A stretch of DNA of 64,000 bases from an uncultured Eubacteriales bacterium (GTDB taxonomy: Bacteria > Bacillota > Clostridia > Christensenellales > Aristaeellaceae), in the NCBI GenBank assembly GCA_900315315.1, contig OMYT01000010.1, forward strand, positions 25,673-89,672. The letters are read 5' to 3'. A program made the position numbers and the translations under genes. Positions 7,441-19,615 of the stretch are shown here, piece by piece. Each line of letters starts with the position of its first letter. The first letter of the stretch is position 1. The notes under the pieces are model-generated. The model was not told where the DNA came from, did not search any database, and saw only the letters and a program-made list of their open reading frames with translations.

Positions 7441-10134
7441 ATGCTTGATTTTCTGAAGAAGGTGCTGGGGAACGGGAACGATACCCAGCTGAAGAAACTG
7501 GAAAAACCCGTCGGGGCCGTGATGGCGCTCGAGAACGAATACAGGAAGCTGACGGACGAGCAGCTGCAGGCAAAGACGGCTGAATTCAAAACGCGGCTGG
7601 CAAACGGGGAGACGGAAGACGACCTGCTGCCCGAGGCCTTTGCCACGGTGCGGGAGGCGGCGGACCGGGTGCTGGGCATGCGGCCGTACCGCGTTCAGGT
7701 GCTGGGCGGTATCGTGCTGCACCAGGGCCGGATTGCCGAGATGAAGACCGGCGAAGGCAAAACGCTGGTTTCCACGATGCCCGCGTACCTGAACGCCCTG
7801 CGGGGCGAAGGCGTCCACATCGTGACGGTGAACGACTACCTGGCCCGTCGGGACAGCGAATGGATGGGCAAGGTGCACCGGTTCCTGGGCCTGAGCGTGG
7901 GCCTGATCGTCCACGACCTGGACAGCGCGGAGCGGCAGAAGGCCTATGCCTGCGACATCACCTACGGGACGAATAACGAGCTGGGCTTCGACTATCTGCG
8001 GGACAACATGGTGATCCGGCAGAGCAACCTGGTGCAGCGGGGCCACGCGTTCGCAATCGTGGACGAGGTGGACAGCATCCTGATCGACGAAGCCCGGACG
8101 CCGCTGATCATCTCCGGCCAGGGCGAAAAGAGCACGGAGCTGTATGACCGGGTGGACGCCGTGGTCCGGACGATGAAACCGGGCGTCCACTTTGAGGTGG
8201 AAGAGAAGAAGAAGGCCGTGACCCTTACGGACGAGGGCGCCCAGAAGGTTGAGACGGCTTTCAGCATCGACAACATCAACGATCCGGAGAACAGCGAGCT
8301 GAACCACCACGTGAACTGCGCGCTGCGGGCGCATAACCTGATGAAGCGCGACGTGGACTACGTGGTGCAGAACGGCCAGGTGATTATCGTGGACGAGTTC
8401 ACCGGCCGCCTGATGATCGGCCGCCGGTATTCGGAAGGCCTGCACCAGGCCATCGAGGCGAAGGAGCACGTCAAGGTTGAGCGGGAAAGCAAGACCCTGG
8501 CCACGATCACATTCCAGAACTACTTCCGGATGTATAAAAAACTTTCCGGCATGACCGGTACGGCAAAGACGGAAGAGGCCGAGTTCCAGGGCATCTACGC
8601 GCTGGACGTGGTGGAGATTCCGACGAACAAGCCGAACATCCGCAACGACCTGGAAGACATGGTCTACAAGAACAAGAATGCGAAGTTCAACGCCGTAGTG
8701 ACCAGCATTGAAGAGCGCCACAAAACGGGCCAGCCGCTGCTGGTCGGCACGATCAGCGTGGAAGTCAGCGAGATGCTGAGCGACATGCTCAAGCGCAGGG
8801 GAATTCCGCACGAAGTGCTGAACGCCAAGAACCACGCGAAGGAAGCGGAGATCGTGGCACAGGCCGGCCACTGGGGCGCGGTGACCATCGCGACGAACAT
8901 GGCGGGCCGCGGCACGGACATCCTGCTGGGCGGCAATCCCGAATATCTGGCCCGGAAGGCGCTGCGGCAGGAAGGCATCGACGAGGAGATTATCGAAGAG
9001 GCTGTCGGCCACAGCGAACAGGTGAGCGAGGAAGTGCTGGAAGCGCGGAAGCTGTACAACGAACAGTACAACCGCTTCAAGGCCGAGACGGACAAGGAAC
9101 ACGAGCGGGTGCTGCAGACCGGCGGACTGCACATCATCGGCACGGAACGGCACGAGAGCCGCCGGATCGACAACCAGCTGCGGGGCCGGAGCGCCCGGCA
9201 GGGCGACCCGGGTTCCACCCAGTTCTTTATCAGCCTGGAGGATGACCTGATGCGCCTGTTCGGCAGCGACCGGATCGGCACGATGGTGGACCGGCTGGGC
9301 CTGAAGGACGACGAGCCGCTGACGGCCGGGCTGCTGACCAAGCAGATCGAGAGCGCCCAGAAGCGGATTGAGAGCCGGAACTACGAGACCCGGAAACACG
9401 TGCTGGAATATGACGACGTGATGAACCGCCAGCGCGAAGTGATCTACGGACAGCGCAGGCGCGTGCTGATGGGCGAGAACGTCCGGGACAGCATCCAGCG
9501 CATGGCAGACCACGTGATCGACTTTGCCGCCGGCCGATGGATGACCGGGGAGGACGCGGAAGAGTGGGAGTGGCGGGAAGCCACCAACTATCTGGAAAAC
9601 CTGTGCAACCACCACGGCGTGCTGGAAGAGAACCGGAAGCTGGCTGAAGAAGAGAACCGCGAAGGCTTTATCGAAGCGCTGAAGGAGGACGCAAAGGCGT
9701 TCTACGAAGAGCGGGAGAAAATGATCAGCGATATGCAGATCGATATGCGCGAGGTGGAGCGGGTGATGCTGCTGCGCAGCGTAGACAGCCGGTGGATGGA
9801 CCACATCGACGCAATGGACCAGCTGCGGGACGGCATCGGATACCGTGCATACAGCGGAAAGAACCCGGTGACAGAATACCAGATCGAAGCCGGGCACATG
9901 TTTGAGGAACTGAACCACCTGATCCGGGAGGATACGGTCAGACGGGTGTATCAGACCAAGATCCAGGTGACGCCGGAACGGGTGCAAGCCGCGAAGCCTA
10001 CGGAAGCCCGGATAGCCGGGGATGGGCCGCGGCAGCCCCGGAAAGTGAGTGCTTCTGCCAAGATTGGCAGAAACGATCCGTGTCCATGTGGGAGCGGGAA
10101 GAAGTATAAGAATTGCTGTATGAATAAGGAATAA
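7441..10134 (+). CDS. secA: preprotein translocase ATPase SecA
   Basis: SecA is the motor ATPase that drives unfolded preproteins through SecYEG at the cell membrane. The 897-residue length is usual. The first ATPase domain has MKTGEGKT near residue 101 and [16 protein letters not shown] near 208. The second domain, the preprotein cross-linking and helical scaffold regions follow, ending in the SEC-C zinc motif [13 protein letters not shown]. The start is ATG 7441 (GGTAAGGAG upstream); a GTG 39 nt earlier is in frame but lacks a ribosome site. Its TAA stop abuts a structured intergenic element, and its last bases are duplicated downstream. Confidence 0.97.
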   Translation: MLDFLKKVLGNGNDTQLKKLEKPVGAVMALENEYRKLTDEQLQAKTAEFKTRLANGETEDDLLPEAFATVREAADRVLGMRPYRVQVLGGIVLHQGRIAEMKTGEGKTLVSTMPAYLNALRGEGVHIVTVNDYLARRDSEWMGKVHRFLGLSVGLIVHDLDSAERQKAYACDITYGTNNELGFDYLRDNMVIRQSNLVQRGHAFAIVDEVDSILIDEARTPLIISGQGEKSTELYDRVDAVVRTMKPGVHFEVEEKKKAVTLTDEGAQKVETAFSIDNINDPENSELNHHVNCALRAHNLMKRDVDYVVQNGQVIIVDEFTGRLMIGRRYSEGLHQAIEAKEHVKVERESKTLATITFQNYFRMYKKLSGMTGTAKTEEAEFQGIYALDVVEIPTNKPNIRNDLEDMVYKNKNAKFNAVVTSIEERHKTGQPLLVGTISVEVSEMLSDMLKRRGIPHEVLNAKNHAKEAEIVAQAGHWGAVTIATNMAGRGTDILLGGNPEYLARKALRQEGIDEEIIEEAVGHSEQVSEEVLEARKLYNEQYNRFKAETDKEHERVLQTGGLHIIGTERHESRRIDNQLRGRSARQGDPGSTQFFISLEDDLMRLFGSDRIGTMVDRLGLKDDEPLTAGLLTKQIESAQKRIESRNYETRKHVLEYDDVMNRQREVIYGQRRRVLMGENVRDSIQRMADHVIDFAAGRWMTGEDAEEWEWREATNYLENLCNHHGVLEENRKLAEEENREGFIEALKEDAKAFYEEREKMISDMQIDMREVERVMLLRSVDSRWMDHIDAMDQLRDGIGYRAYSGKNPVTEYQIEAGHMFEELNHLIREDTVRRVYQTKIQVTPERVQAAKPTEARIAGDGPRQPRKVSASAKIGRNDPCPCGSGKKYKNCCMNKE
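10093..10113 (+). repeat. direct repeat, secA 3' end, copy 1
   Basis: The 21 bp beginning AGCGGGAAGAAGTATAAG code for part of the SecA zinc tail. An identical copy lies at 10222-10242. Confidence 0.85.
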
Positions 10135-10173
10135 GGGGGCTTTCCGATCGCCCCCTTAGACCCCTTCGGGTCC
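10132..10173 (+). repeat. intergenic GGGGGC-TTTCCG element, copy 1 (short form)
   Basis: TAAGGGGGCTTTCCGATCG is followed by CCCCC and a GACCCCTTCGGGTC tail. The TAA is the secA stop codon. GGGGGC pairs with GCCCCC, and GACCC pairs with GGGTC. Confidence 0.85.
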
Positions 10174-10221
10174 TGTGGGGAAGAGCAGGAAGAAAGAACC
10201 TCCTTCGGGTCCGTTGAGGAA

Positions 10222-10242
10222 AGCGGGAAGAAGTATAAGAAT
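10222..10242 (+). repeat. direct repeat, secA 3' end, copy 2 (non-coding)
   Basis: This is a perfect 21-bp copy of 10093-10113 located after the secA stop. It is followed at 10249-10267 by ATAAGGGAACCCCTTCGGA, which looks like the intergenic element with its hairpin deleted. The pair records a tandem duplication of the secA end plus its element, followed by decay. Confidence 0.8.
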
Positions 10243-10280
10243 ACAAGGATAAGGGAACCCCTTCGGAGGAGATATAGGAT

Positions 10281-11381
10281 ATGCTGGAACTGGAACAATA
10301 CGCGCAGGATATTACAGGGATCCGCAAGAGCATTCTGGCGGCCGGCGAGGCGCTGCACATCGATCACATCAAGGAACAGATTGATGAACTGACGGAAGAG
10401 ATGAACCAGCCGGAATTCTGGAACGACACGGACCGTTCCACAAAGGTGAACCAGAAGCTGGGTCACCTGAAGAACAAGCTGGAACACTATGAGCACCTGC
10501 TGGCTGCCGCGGACGACATCGACACCATGATGGAACTCGCCAAGGAAGAGAACGACGAGGAAATGGTGGCGGAGATCGGCGAAGAGATGGCGAAGCTGAA
10601 GGAGCAGGCGGACGCGCTGGAACTGGAAACCCTGATGCGGGGCGACTATGACGACAGCGACGCGGTGCTGAGCCTGCATGCCGGCGCCGGCGGAACGGAA
10701 GCCCAGGACTGGACGCAAATGCTGTACCGGATGTACACCCGCTACTGCGAGCGGATGGGCTTCCAGGTGAAACTGCTGGACCTGCTGGACGGGGATGAGG
10801 CCGGAATCAAGAGCGTGACCTTTGAAGTCAGCGGAGACCACGCGTATGGCTATCTGCGGGGAGAGAAGGGCGTGCACCGGCTGGTTCGGATCAGTCCGTT
10901 TGACTCCAACGCCCGGCGGCATACCAGTTTCTCCAGCCTGGACGTGGCACCGATGCTGGAGGACGACGGGGATGAGATCAAGATCGACATGAAGGACGTG
11001 CGGGTGGATACCTACCACTCCAGCGGCGCCGGCGGTCAGAACGTCAACAAGACCAGCTCCGCCGTGCGGATGACCCACTATCCCACCGGAATCGTGGTGG
11101 CATGCCAGACGGAACGGGATCAGGTGCAGAACCGCGCAACCTGTTTGAAAATGCTGAAGGCGAAGCTGCTGGAACTGCGGGAACGCGAGAAGGAACAGCA
11201 GATGGCGGATATCAAGGGCGAGATGAAGAAGATCGAATGGGGAAGCCAGATCCGGTCTTACGTGTTCCAGCCCTATACGATGGTGAAGGATCACCGGACG
11301 AATTACGAGAGCGGCAATATTGACGACGTGATGAACGGGAATCTTGAGGGATTCGTTACCGCATACCTCAAGATGCAATGA
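10281..11381 (+). CDS. prfB: peptide chain release factor 2
   Basis: RF2 recognises UAA and UGA and triggers peptide release on the ribosome. The 366-residue protein shows the stop-codon reading tripeptide in RISPFDSNARRHTSF and the catalytic GGQ in SGAGGQNVNKTSSAV. The start ATG is preceded by GGAGGAG. The whole protein lies in one frame: the programmed +1 frameshift with an early UGA, which autoregulates many bacterial prfB genes, is absent. The stop overlaps the next start (ATGA), so the downstream membrane protein is translationally coupled. Confidence 0.96.
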   Translation: MLELEQYAQDITGIRKSILAAGEALHIDHIKEQIDELTEEMNQPEFWNDTDRSTKVNQKLGHLKNKLEHYEHLLAAADDIDTMMELAKEENDEEMVAEIGEEMAKLKEQADALELETLMRGDYDDSDAVLSLHAGAGGTEAQDWTQMLYRMYTRYCERMGFQVKLLDLLDGDEAGIKSVTFEVSGDHAYGYLRGEKGVHRLVRISPFDSNARRHTSFSSLDVAPMLEDDGDEIKIDMKDVRVDTYHSSGAGGQNVNKTSSAVRMTHYPTGIVVACQTERDQVQNRATCLKMLKAKLLELREREKEQQMADIKGEMKKIEWGSQIRSYVFQPYTMVKDHRTNYESGNIDDVMNGNLEGFVTAYLKMQ

Positions 11382-12058
11382 AAGCTGCGGGAATCATACT
11401 CGCCTGGGCGGTGATTCTTTTCACGGTGGCGGCGGCGGTATGCGGGATTGCCGGGAACGGCGGACTGCTGGCGTCGGAGATGCTGAGGAACGCGCCGCCG
11501 GAGGTTACCGGGCTGCCGGAGAAGGAATATGAGGCCGTGGGGCGGATGACGGCGGACTACCTGAGCGGACGGACGGACGTGTTCCAGCACACGTTTTCGG
11601 ATGAGAACGGCACGATTTACCAGTGCTTTCAGCCCCATGAGGCGGAGCATATGGCGGACTGCCGGAAACTGATCCGACTGGCGGAGATCCTGAGACTGGT
11701 GTTCTGGTTGCTCGGGATGATGATCGTGATTGCGGGAATCCTGATGCCGAAAAGACGGAAAGGGATTGCCCGGGGCGTAATCATCGGACTTGTGTCAGCG
11801 GGGGCTGTCGGGACGGTGCTCCTGATCTGGGGTGTGATCGATTTTGACGGACTTTTCACGGCGTTTCACCGGATCGCGTTTACGAACGACGGGTGGCTGC
11901 TGGATCCGCGGACGGATCTGCTGATCCGGCTGATGCCGACGGAACTGTTTATCAGGCTTGCAGCCCGAATCCTGCTTTGGGTGATGGGGGCAGCAATCGT
12001 TATGGCGATTGTTGCAAGAGTAATATATAGGGGGGCTTTCCGATCGAATCCAACGTAA
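11378..12058 (+). CDS. DUF1461 integral membrane protein
   Basis: This 226-residue protein has an N-terminal membrane helix, an extracytoplasmic domain of about 100 residues and three further helices, with the family motif FHRIAFTNDGWLLDP and then LIRLMP. This is the layout of the TIGR01906/DUF1461 family, whose function is unknown. It overlaps prfB by 4 nt. The last ten residues (RGAFRSNPT before the stop) are encoded by the 5' box of an intergenic element, so the original C-terminus may have been replaced by read-through into that element. Confidence 0.8.
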   Translation: MKAAGIILAWAVILFTVAAAVCGIAGNGGLLASEMLRNAPPEVTGLPEKEYEAVGRMTADYLSGRTDVFQHTFSDENGTIYQCFQPHEAEHMADCRKLIRLAEILRLVFWLLGMMIVIAGILMPKRRKGIARGVIIGLVSAGAVGTVLLIWGVIDFDGLFTAFHRIAFTNDGWLLDPRTDLLIRLMPTELFIRLAARILLWVMGAAIVMAIVARVIYRGAFRSNPT

Positions 12059-12096
12059 GCGCCACTGGCGCTTACGCCCCCAAACCCCTTCGGCCG
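12030..12096 (+). repeat. intergenic GGGGGC-TTTCCG element, copy 2 (with internal hairpin)
   Basis: GGGGGGCTTTCCGATCG opens the element and CCCCCAAACCCCTTCGG closes it. Between them lies a perfect 9-bp hairpin (GTAAGCGCC, loop ACT, GGCGCTTAC). The first 29 bases are translated as the end of the DUF1461 protein. Confidence 0.85.
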
Positions 12097-12134
12097 GATC
12101 TTTTACCTAAACTCCGTCAAGTAAGGAAGTAATA

Positions 12135-13217
12135 ATGAATTACTATGAGATATCCCGCCGGAAGGCGGAGGAACTGAGAGAACGGGGTACGGCGCGGATT
12201 CTGGCGCTGGAGACCAGCTGTGACGAGACGGCAGCAGCCGTGATCGAAAACGGCCGGAAGATCCTGAGCAACGTGGTATTCAGCCAGATTGACCTGCATG
12301 AGCTGTACGGCGGCGTGGTTCCGGAAATCGCCAGCCGGGCGCACATGGAAGCCTGCGACCGGGTGGTGGATCAGGCGCTGAAAGAAGCCGGCATGGGACT
12401 GCAGGACACGGACGCGCTGGCGGTGACCAAAGGGCCGGGACTGGTCGGCGCGCTGCTGACCGGAGTCAACTGCATGAAGGGATTGGCTTTCGCTGCGGAG
12501 AAACCGCTGGTGGGCGTGAACCACATCGAAGGGCATGTGAGCGCCAACTATCTGAGCCATCCGGAACTTGAACCCCCGTTCCTGTGCCTGGTGGTATCCG
12601 GCGGACACAGCCACCTGGTGGAAGTGGCAGATTACGGAGTCTACCGTCCGCTGGGCCAGACGGCGGACGACGCGGCGGGCGAAGCCTTTGACAAGGCAGC
12701 CCGGGCGCTGGGACTGCCATATCCCGGCGGCCCGCGGATCGACGCCCTGGCAGAGGAAGGAAACCCGGAGGCATTCACGCTGCCAAGTCCGAAAACGGAA
12801 GGGCGGTACGACTACAGTTTCAGCGGACTGAAGACCGCATTCATGAACACGGTGCACACGCTGGAGCAGCGGGGAGAATCCCTGCCGAAGGCGGATCTGG
12901 CGGCAAGCTTCCGGAGGGCCGTATGCCGGGAACTGATCGGGAAAGCCAGGCTTCTGATCGAAGAACGCGGCGGGGACGGATACCGGGGATTTGCCCTGGC
13001 CGGGGGCGTGAGCGCCAACCGGGAACTGAGACGAATGGCGACGGAGATGTGCACAGAGCTGGGAATGGCGCTGTATATGCCGGAGATCGGGCTGTGCACG
13101 GATAACGGGGCGATGATCGGGAGCGCGGGTTTCTATCGATTAATGAAGGGGGAAGTTGCTGACCTTGCATTGAATGCAATGCCAGCATTAAGACTTGTAG
13201 AACACAAAGGGGTGTAA
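12135..13217 (+). CDS. tsaD: tRNA threonylcarbamoyladenosine biosynthesis protein TsaD
   Basis: TsaD, with TsaB and TsaE, transfers the threonylcarbamoyl group to A37 of ANN-decoding tRNAs in the cytosol. The 360-residue protein carries ALETSCDETAAAV, the metal-binding pair in NHIEGHVSANYL, VVSGGHSHL, and GLCTDNGAMI near the end, all typical of the Kae1/TsaD ASKHA fold. TAAGGAAG precedes the ATG. It has a slightly long N-terminus (about 18 residues before the first strand). The next gene starts 7 nt after its stop. Confidence 0.95.
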   Translation: MNYYEISRRKAEELRERGTARILALETSCDETAAAVIENGRKILSNVVFSQIDLHELYGGVVPEIASRAHMEACDRVVDQALKEAGMGLQDTDALAVTKGPGLVGALLTGVNCMKGLAFAAEKPLVGVNHIEGHVSANYLSHPELEPPFLCLVVSGGHSHLVEVADYGVYRPLGQTADDAAGEAFDKAARALGLPYPGGPRIDALAEEGNPEAFTLPSPKTEGRYDYSFSGLKTAFMNTVHTLEQRGESLPKADLAASFRRAVCRELIGKARLLIEERGGDGYRGFALAGGVSANRELRRMATEMCTELGMALYMPEIGLCTDNGAMIGSAGFYRLMKGEVADLALNAMPALRLVEHKGV

Positions 13218-13224
13218 GCAGGCC

Positions 13225-14382
13225 GTGAAGGAAAAACTCCAATTCTGGAACCAGTACGGGTTTGAGATGGATGTCTTCGACAAGTACCGTGACTCGGTCA
13301 CAAGAAGCAACCGGGTGGCAATCAAGGTGTTCAGCTCTCTGGTGCTTGTCATCACAATAGTGATCATTATCTTCGGACTTATCACCCATCAGCCGCTGGC
13401 AGGTGCGGTATTTTGCGGTATATCGCTGATTGCCGGCATTTACAGCATGCGCATCACCTTCCGGGAGGAAAGCACAAGGAAGAAAATCCTGACAGCGGGT
13501 TATTTCCTGTGCATCGCGACCTATATGCTGTCCATTTACGGATCCTATTCGTTCCGGACCGATGTGTTCTGGGTTGGGACGCTGGTGGCAGTGGGATGTT
13601 ACATTTTTGACTACGCATGGCGGGTGGGCCTTTTACAGATTGCCAGCTATGCTGCGATGATGCTGGTTTGGAATATGGCGGGTACCGAGCTGAACGCCAT
13701 TCGGATTATTTTCAGCAGTATCTATCTGCTGATCAGCCTGGTGACGATCTACGCACTGAATCGGTCAAGAGTAAAGCTGATCGCGGGGCAGCAGCAGAGC
13801 CAGTACCAGGCGGATACGGACCTGCTGACCGGGCTGACGATGCGGACGGCCGCGCAGAAACAGATTGAGGAACACCTGAAGACGGACGAGCATGGCGTGA
13901 TGATGCTGTTGGACCTGGACCGTTTCAAGAGCGTGAATGACCGGCTGGGTCACCAAATGGGTGATGCAGTGTTGATTGATGTGGCGGCTGACCTGAAGCG
14001 GATGTTCCGGAACAGTGACGTGCTGAGCCGGCTGGGCGGCGACGAATTTGTGGTCTATATGAACAGTGTGCCGGAGAAAGAATGGGCACAGCAACGAGCC
14101 AGCCACGTGGTGCGTGCGGTACGCCGGTGGGTCGGCAACGGGACAACAAATATCCAGATCACAGCAAGCGTAGGTATTGTGATGACCGACATGGTGGAAC
14201 GAAACTACGACGAGCTTTACAGAGCAGCGGATATCGCGATGTATGCGGCCAAGAGCCAGGGCGGAAACCGGGCGCTGTTCTATTCGCCTGAGATGCTGGA
14301 ACACGCGCAGGAAATGGAAGATCAGCGGCATCTGACCAGCGAAAAGGTCAAGAGTGAAGAAGAGATGAGCGAGTTGAGATAA
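13225..14382 (+). CDS. membrane-bound GGDEF diguanylate cyclase
   Basis: This 385-residue protein has about six membrane helices in its N-terminal half, without an extracellular sensor domain, and a C-terminal GGDEF domain. The active-site GGDEF is intact near residue 271 (RLGGDEFVVYM), preceded by LLDLDRFKSVND and followed by ITASVGIV and ADIAMYAAKSQG. It should make cyclic di-GMP from two GTP. I see no RxxD inhibitory site five residues upstream. The start is GTG, 7 nt after tsaD. A structured element abuts its TAA. Confidence 0.88.
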   Translation: MKEKLQFWNQYGFEMDVFDKYRDSVTRSNRVAIKVFSSLVLVITIVIIIFGLITHQPLAGAVFCGISLIAGIYSMRITFREESTRKKILTAGYFLCIATYMLSIYGSYSFRTDVFWVGTLVAVGCYIFDYAWRVGLLQIASYAAMMLVWNMAGTELNAIRIIFSSIYLLISLVTIYALNRSRVKLIAGQQQSQYQADTDLLTGLTMRTAAQKQIEEHLKTDEHGVMMLLDLDRFKSVNDRLGHQMGDAVLIDVAADLKRMFRNSDVLSRLGGDEFVVYMNSVPEKEWAQQRASHVVRAVRRWVGNGTTNIQITASVGIVMTDMVERNYDELYRAADIAMYAAKSQGGNRALFYSPEMLEHAQEMEDQRHLTSEKVKSEEEMSELR

Positions 14383-14418
14383 GGGGGCTTTCCGGTCGCC
14401 CCCAAACCCCTTCGGCCG
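14380..14418 (+). repeat. intergenic GGGGGC-TTTCCG element, copy 3 (short form)
   Basis: TAAGGGGGCTTTCCGGTCG is followed by CCCCCAAACCCCTTCGG. The TAA is the stop codon of the GGDEF gene. Confidence 0.85.
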
Positions 14419-14480
14419 AATTGCGTTAGTTTAGACCTTCGGACGAATAAAACAAGTTTGTTGGATGATTAAAAATATTT

Positions 14481-17315
<2,835 letters not shown>

Positions 17316-17393
17316 GGAAACGTACGTGCGCGCCGGCGCCCTGCTCCCTTCGGAGAAAACGGTATATTACAGGTTCTTTAGGAGTATAGTGCA

Positions 17394-19487
17394 ATGTGGA
17401 CGATGATACTCAAGATGACGGGAGCAACTCTGCTCTATGTGGCGATCACGGCAGGGCTGTGGTTCATGCGCCGGAAGAAGGAAAAACTCGGGACGGGACT
17501 TCAGGTGCTGATCGGGCTGATCTACGGCGGCTGCTCCGTGCTGGCGAATCATATCGGCATCGATTATGGCGATATGGTCCTGAACGTACGTGATATCGGC
17601 CCGCTGGCAGCCGGTCTGTTCTTCAGCCCGGTGAGCGGTATCATCGCCGGCATCATCGGCGGCGTGGAACGCATCCTGGCCGGGGAACTGTGGAACATCG
17701 GACGATTTACGGAGATTGCCTGCGGCATAAGCACGTGCCTGGCAGGATTCCTGGCTGCCCTGCTCAATAAGAAGATCTATCAGGGAAAGCGTCCGCCGGT
17801 GCCCCAGGCCTTTTTCCTGGGCGCGGTGATGGAAGTATTCCATATGTACGCGGTGCTGTTTACCAACCGGCAGGATATGGCGATGGCATACAGGGTGGTA
17901 CAGACGGCGGCGGTTCCGATGATCAGTTTCACGGCGGTCGGCATGGCGCTGTGCTCCGCGGTGGTGATGAAGGTATCCGGCGAGAAGCGGGAATCCAGAT
18001 TGCTGGACGACGAGGGCAGGATTCCGCTGACCGTCCATTTCCAGCGGCGCCTGGTCATTGTGACCACCGGGATATTCCTGGTTAACTTTGTCATTTCCTG
18101 GGGAATCCAGACACGGATAGCGGACTCGAACGCCTCCATCGCGCTGAGTTATATCAGCTACGGAAACAGAAAGATCTATGAGGAAAACGGAAAGAATATC
18201 GAGGCGCTGAAGAACCACCTGCAGGAACAGTACCATACAGATATCTTCTTCTGGCTGGTCGACGCCGACAGCGGGGAATTCCTTATGGATCCCGGCCTTG
18301 AGATCCCCGGCAACAGAATCAAAGGGGAGGATCTGGAGAAAGCAAAGGAACAGGCGGACCAGGATGTTTACAGGATGGAGATCCGGACCGCGTATGATAC
18401 GGAGGTGCTGTGCAGCAGCAGATACATCGGGGAGAAAGCGCTGCTGATGGTCATGGAGCCGCTCTCTATTGTCTATCAGAACCGGAACGGGCAGGTTTAT
18501 GAGAACACGCTGTCAGATCTGCTGGTGTTCACGGTTCTGTACGTGCTGGTTGCGATGCTGCTGGACAAGCTGGTGATCAGAAGCCTGCAGCGGGTCAACG
18601 TCTCGCTGGACCGGATCACGGACGGCCATCTGGACGAGAAAGTCTGGGTGCGCAGTTCTTCGGAGTTTTCGGAACTGAGTGATGACATCAACCAGATGGT
18701 GACAGCGCTGCGGGGGTATATCGACCAGGCGGAAAAGCGGATGCAGGACGAGCTGAAACTGGCGAGAAACATCCAGGATGCCGCGCTGCCAAAGAACTTT
18801 ACCCTGTCTGAGGAAAGCATCGACCTGTATGCCCTGATGACACCGGCGAAACAGGTCGGCGGTGATTTCTACGACTTCTTCTACTGTGACCGGGACAAGC
18901 TGTGCCTGGTGATCGCGGACGTGAGCGGCAAAGGCGTGCCGGCGGCGCTGTTCATGATGCGGGCCAAGACGGCCATCAAGAACTACGCAAGCCACGGGCA
19001 TGGCCCCGCGAAGGTGCTGGAGCATGTGAACCATACCCTGTGCGAGGGCAACGACGCGGAGATGTTTGTGACGGTCTGGCTGGGAATCCTCGACCTGAAC
19101 ACCGGGAAGATCCAATGCGCAAATGCCGGCCATGAGTATCCGGTGCTGATGCGCGCCGGCGGCGACTATGAGCTGTTGAAGGACAAGCACGGGCTGGCAC
19201 TGGCCGCGATGGATGGCATTTCCATGAAGGAATATGAGATCGACCTGGATCCCGGCGACAGGTTGTTCGTCTACACGGACGGCGTACCGGAAGCCATCAA
19301 CGAAAAGGTGGAGGCATACGGGACGGAGCGGCTGTGCGAGAAGTTGAACGCGCTGAAGAACGTGTCGCAGCAGCAGACGCTGGAAAGCGTGCTGCGTGAT
19401 ATCCGGAATTTCGCGGGTGCAGCGGAGCAGTTCGACGATATTACGATGCTCGGGATCACATACGGGGGAGCGGTCAGCGGAGAGTGA
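17394..19487 (+). CDS. LytS-type membrane sensor fused to a PP2C (RsbU/SpoIIE) phosphatase
   Basis: The N-terminal 200 residues hold about six membrane helices with NVRDIGPLAAGLFF, as in 5TM-5TMR_LYT sensors. A second membrane-flanked extracellular domain (about 225-385), a HAMP-like linker and a C-terminal SpoIIE-type PP2C domain follow. Phosphatase motifs are DFYDFFY, IADVSGKGVPAAL, CANAGHEYP, FVYTDGVPEA and FDDITMLGI, with all metal-binding aspartates present. Such proteins dephosphorylate anti-anti-sigma factors to release a sigma factor. No STAS or anti-sigma partner is adjacent, so the target is unknown. Length 697 residues. Confidence 0.85.
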   Translation: MWTMILKMTGATLLYVAITAGLWFMRRKKEKLGTGLQVLIGLIYGGCSVLANHIGIDYGDMVLNVRDIGPLAAGLFFSPVSGIIAGIIGGVERILAGELWNIGRFTEIACGISTCLAGFLAALLNKKIYQGKRPPVPQAFFLGAVMEVFHMYAVLFTNRQDMAMAYRVVQTAAVPMISFTAVGMALCSAVVMKVSGEKRESRLLDDEGRIPLTVHFQRRLVIVTTGIFLVNFVISWGIQTRIADSNASIALSYISYGNRKIYEENGKNIEALKNHLQEQYHTDIFFWLVDADSGEFLMDPGLEIPGNRIKGEDLEKAKEQADQDVYRMEIRTAYDTEVLCSSRYIGEKALLMVMEPLSIVYQNRNGQVYENTLSDLLVFTVLYVLVAMLLDKLVIRSLQRVNVSLDRITDGHLDEKVWVRSSSEFSELSDDINQMVTALRGYIDQAEKRMQDELKLARNIQDAALPKNFTLSEESIDLYALMTPAKQVGGDFYDFFYCDRDKLCLVIADVSGKGVPAALFMMRAKTAIKNYASHGHGPAKVLEHVNHTLCEGNDAEMFVTVWLGILDLNTGKIQCANAGHEYPVLMRAGGDYELLKDKHGLALAAMDGISMKEYEIDLDPGDRLFVYTDGVPEAINEKVEAYGTERLCEKLNALKNVSQQQTLESVLRDIRNFAGAAEQFDDITMLGITYGGAVSGE

Positions 19488-19503
19488 AGAGTGGAGAGAT
19501 CCG

Positions 19504-19532
19504 TTGACAAAGAAGGCTTCGGGATATACAAT
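19504..19532 (+). promoter_or_regulatory. purA promoter
   Basis: A consensus TTGACA (19504-19509) lies exactly 17 bp from TACAAT (19527-19532). The predicted leader is about 75 nt. No PurBox or purine riboswitch is seen. Confidence 0.75.
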
Positions 19533-19570
19533 ATCAATATTCACCGGATTTTTTGGAACCGAGTTGTCAG

Positions 19571-19590
19571 ACGAAACGAGACGAGACGAA
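19571..19590 (+). repeat. 5-bp tandem repeat in the purA leader
   Basis: Four ACGAA/ACGAG units follow each other directly in the untranslated leader, upstream of the ribosome binding site. Slippage here would change leader length without touching the protein. Confidence 0.5.
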
Positions 19591-19615
19591 AACAACCCGA
19601 AAGGTGGATCAGATT

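Noticed and set aside
7414-9987. An 857-codon open frame on the minus strand opposite secA
   Set aside because: It is the mirror of a GC-rich coding strand: low-complexity His/Val/Gln/Leu composition, no domain and complete overlap with an unmistakable secA.
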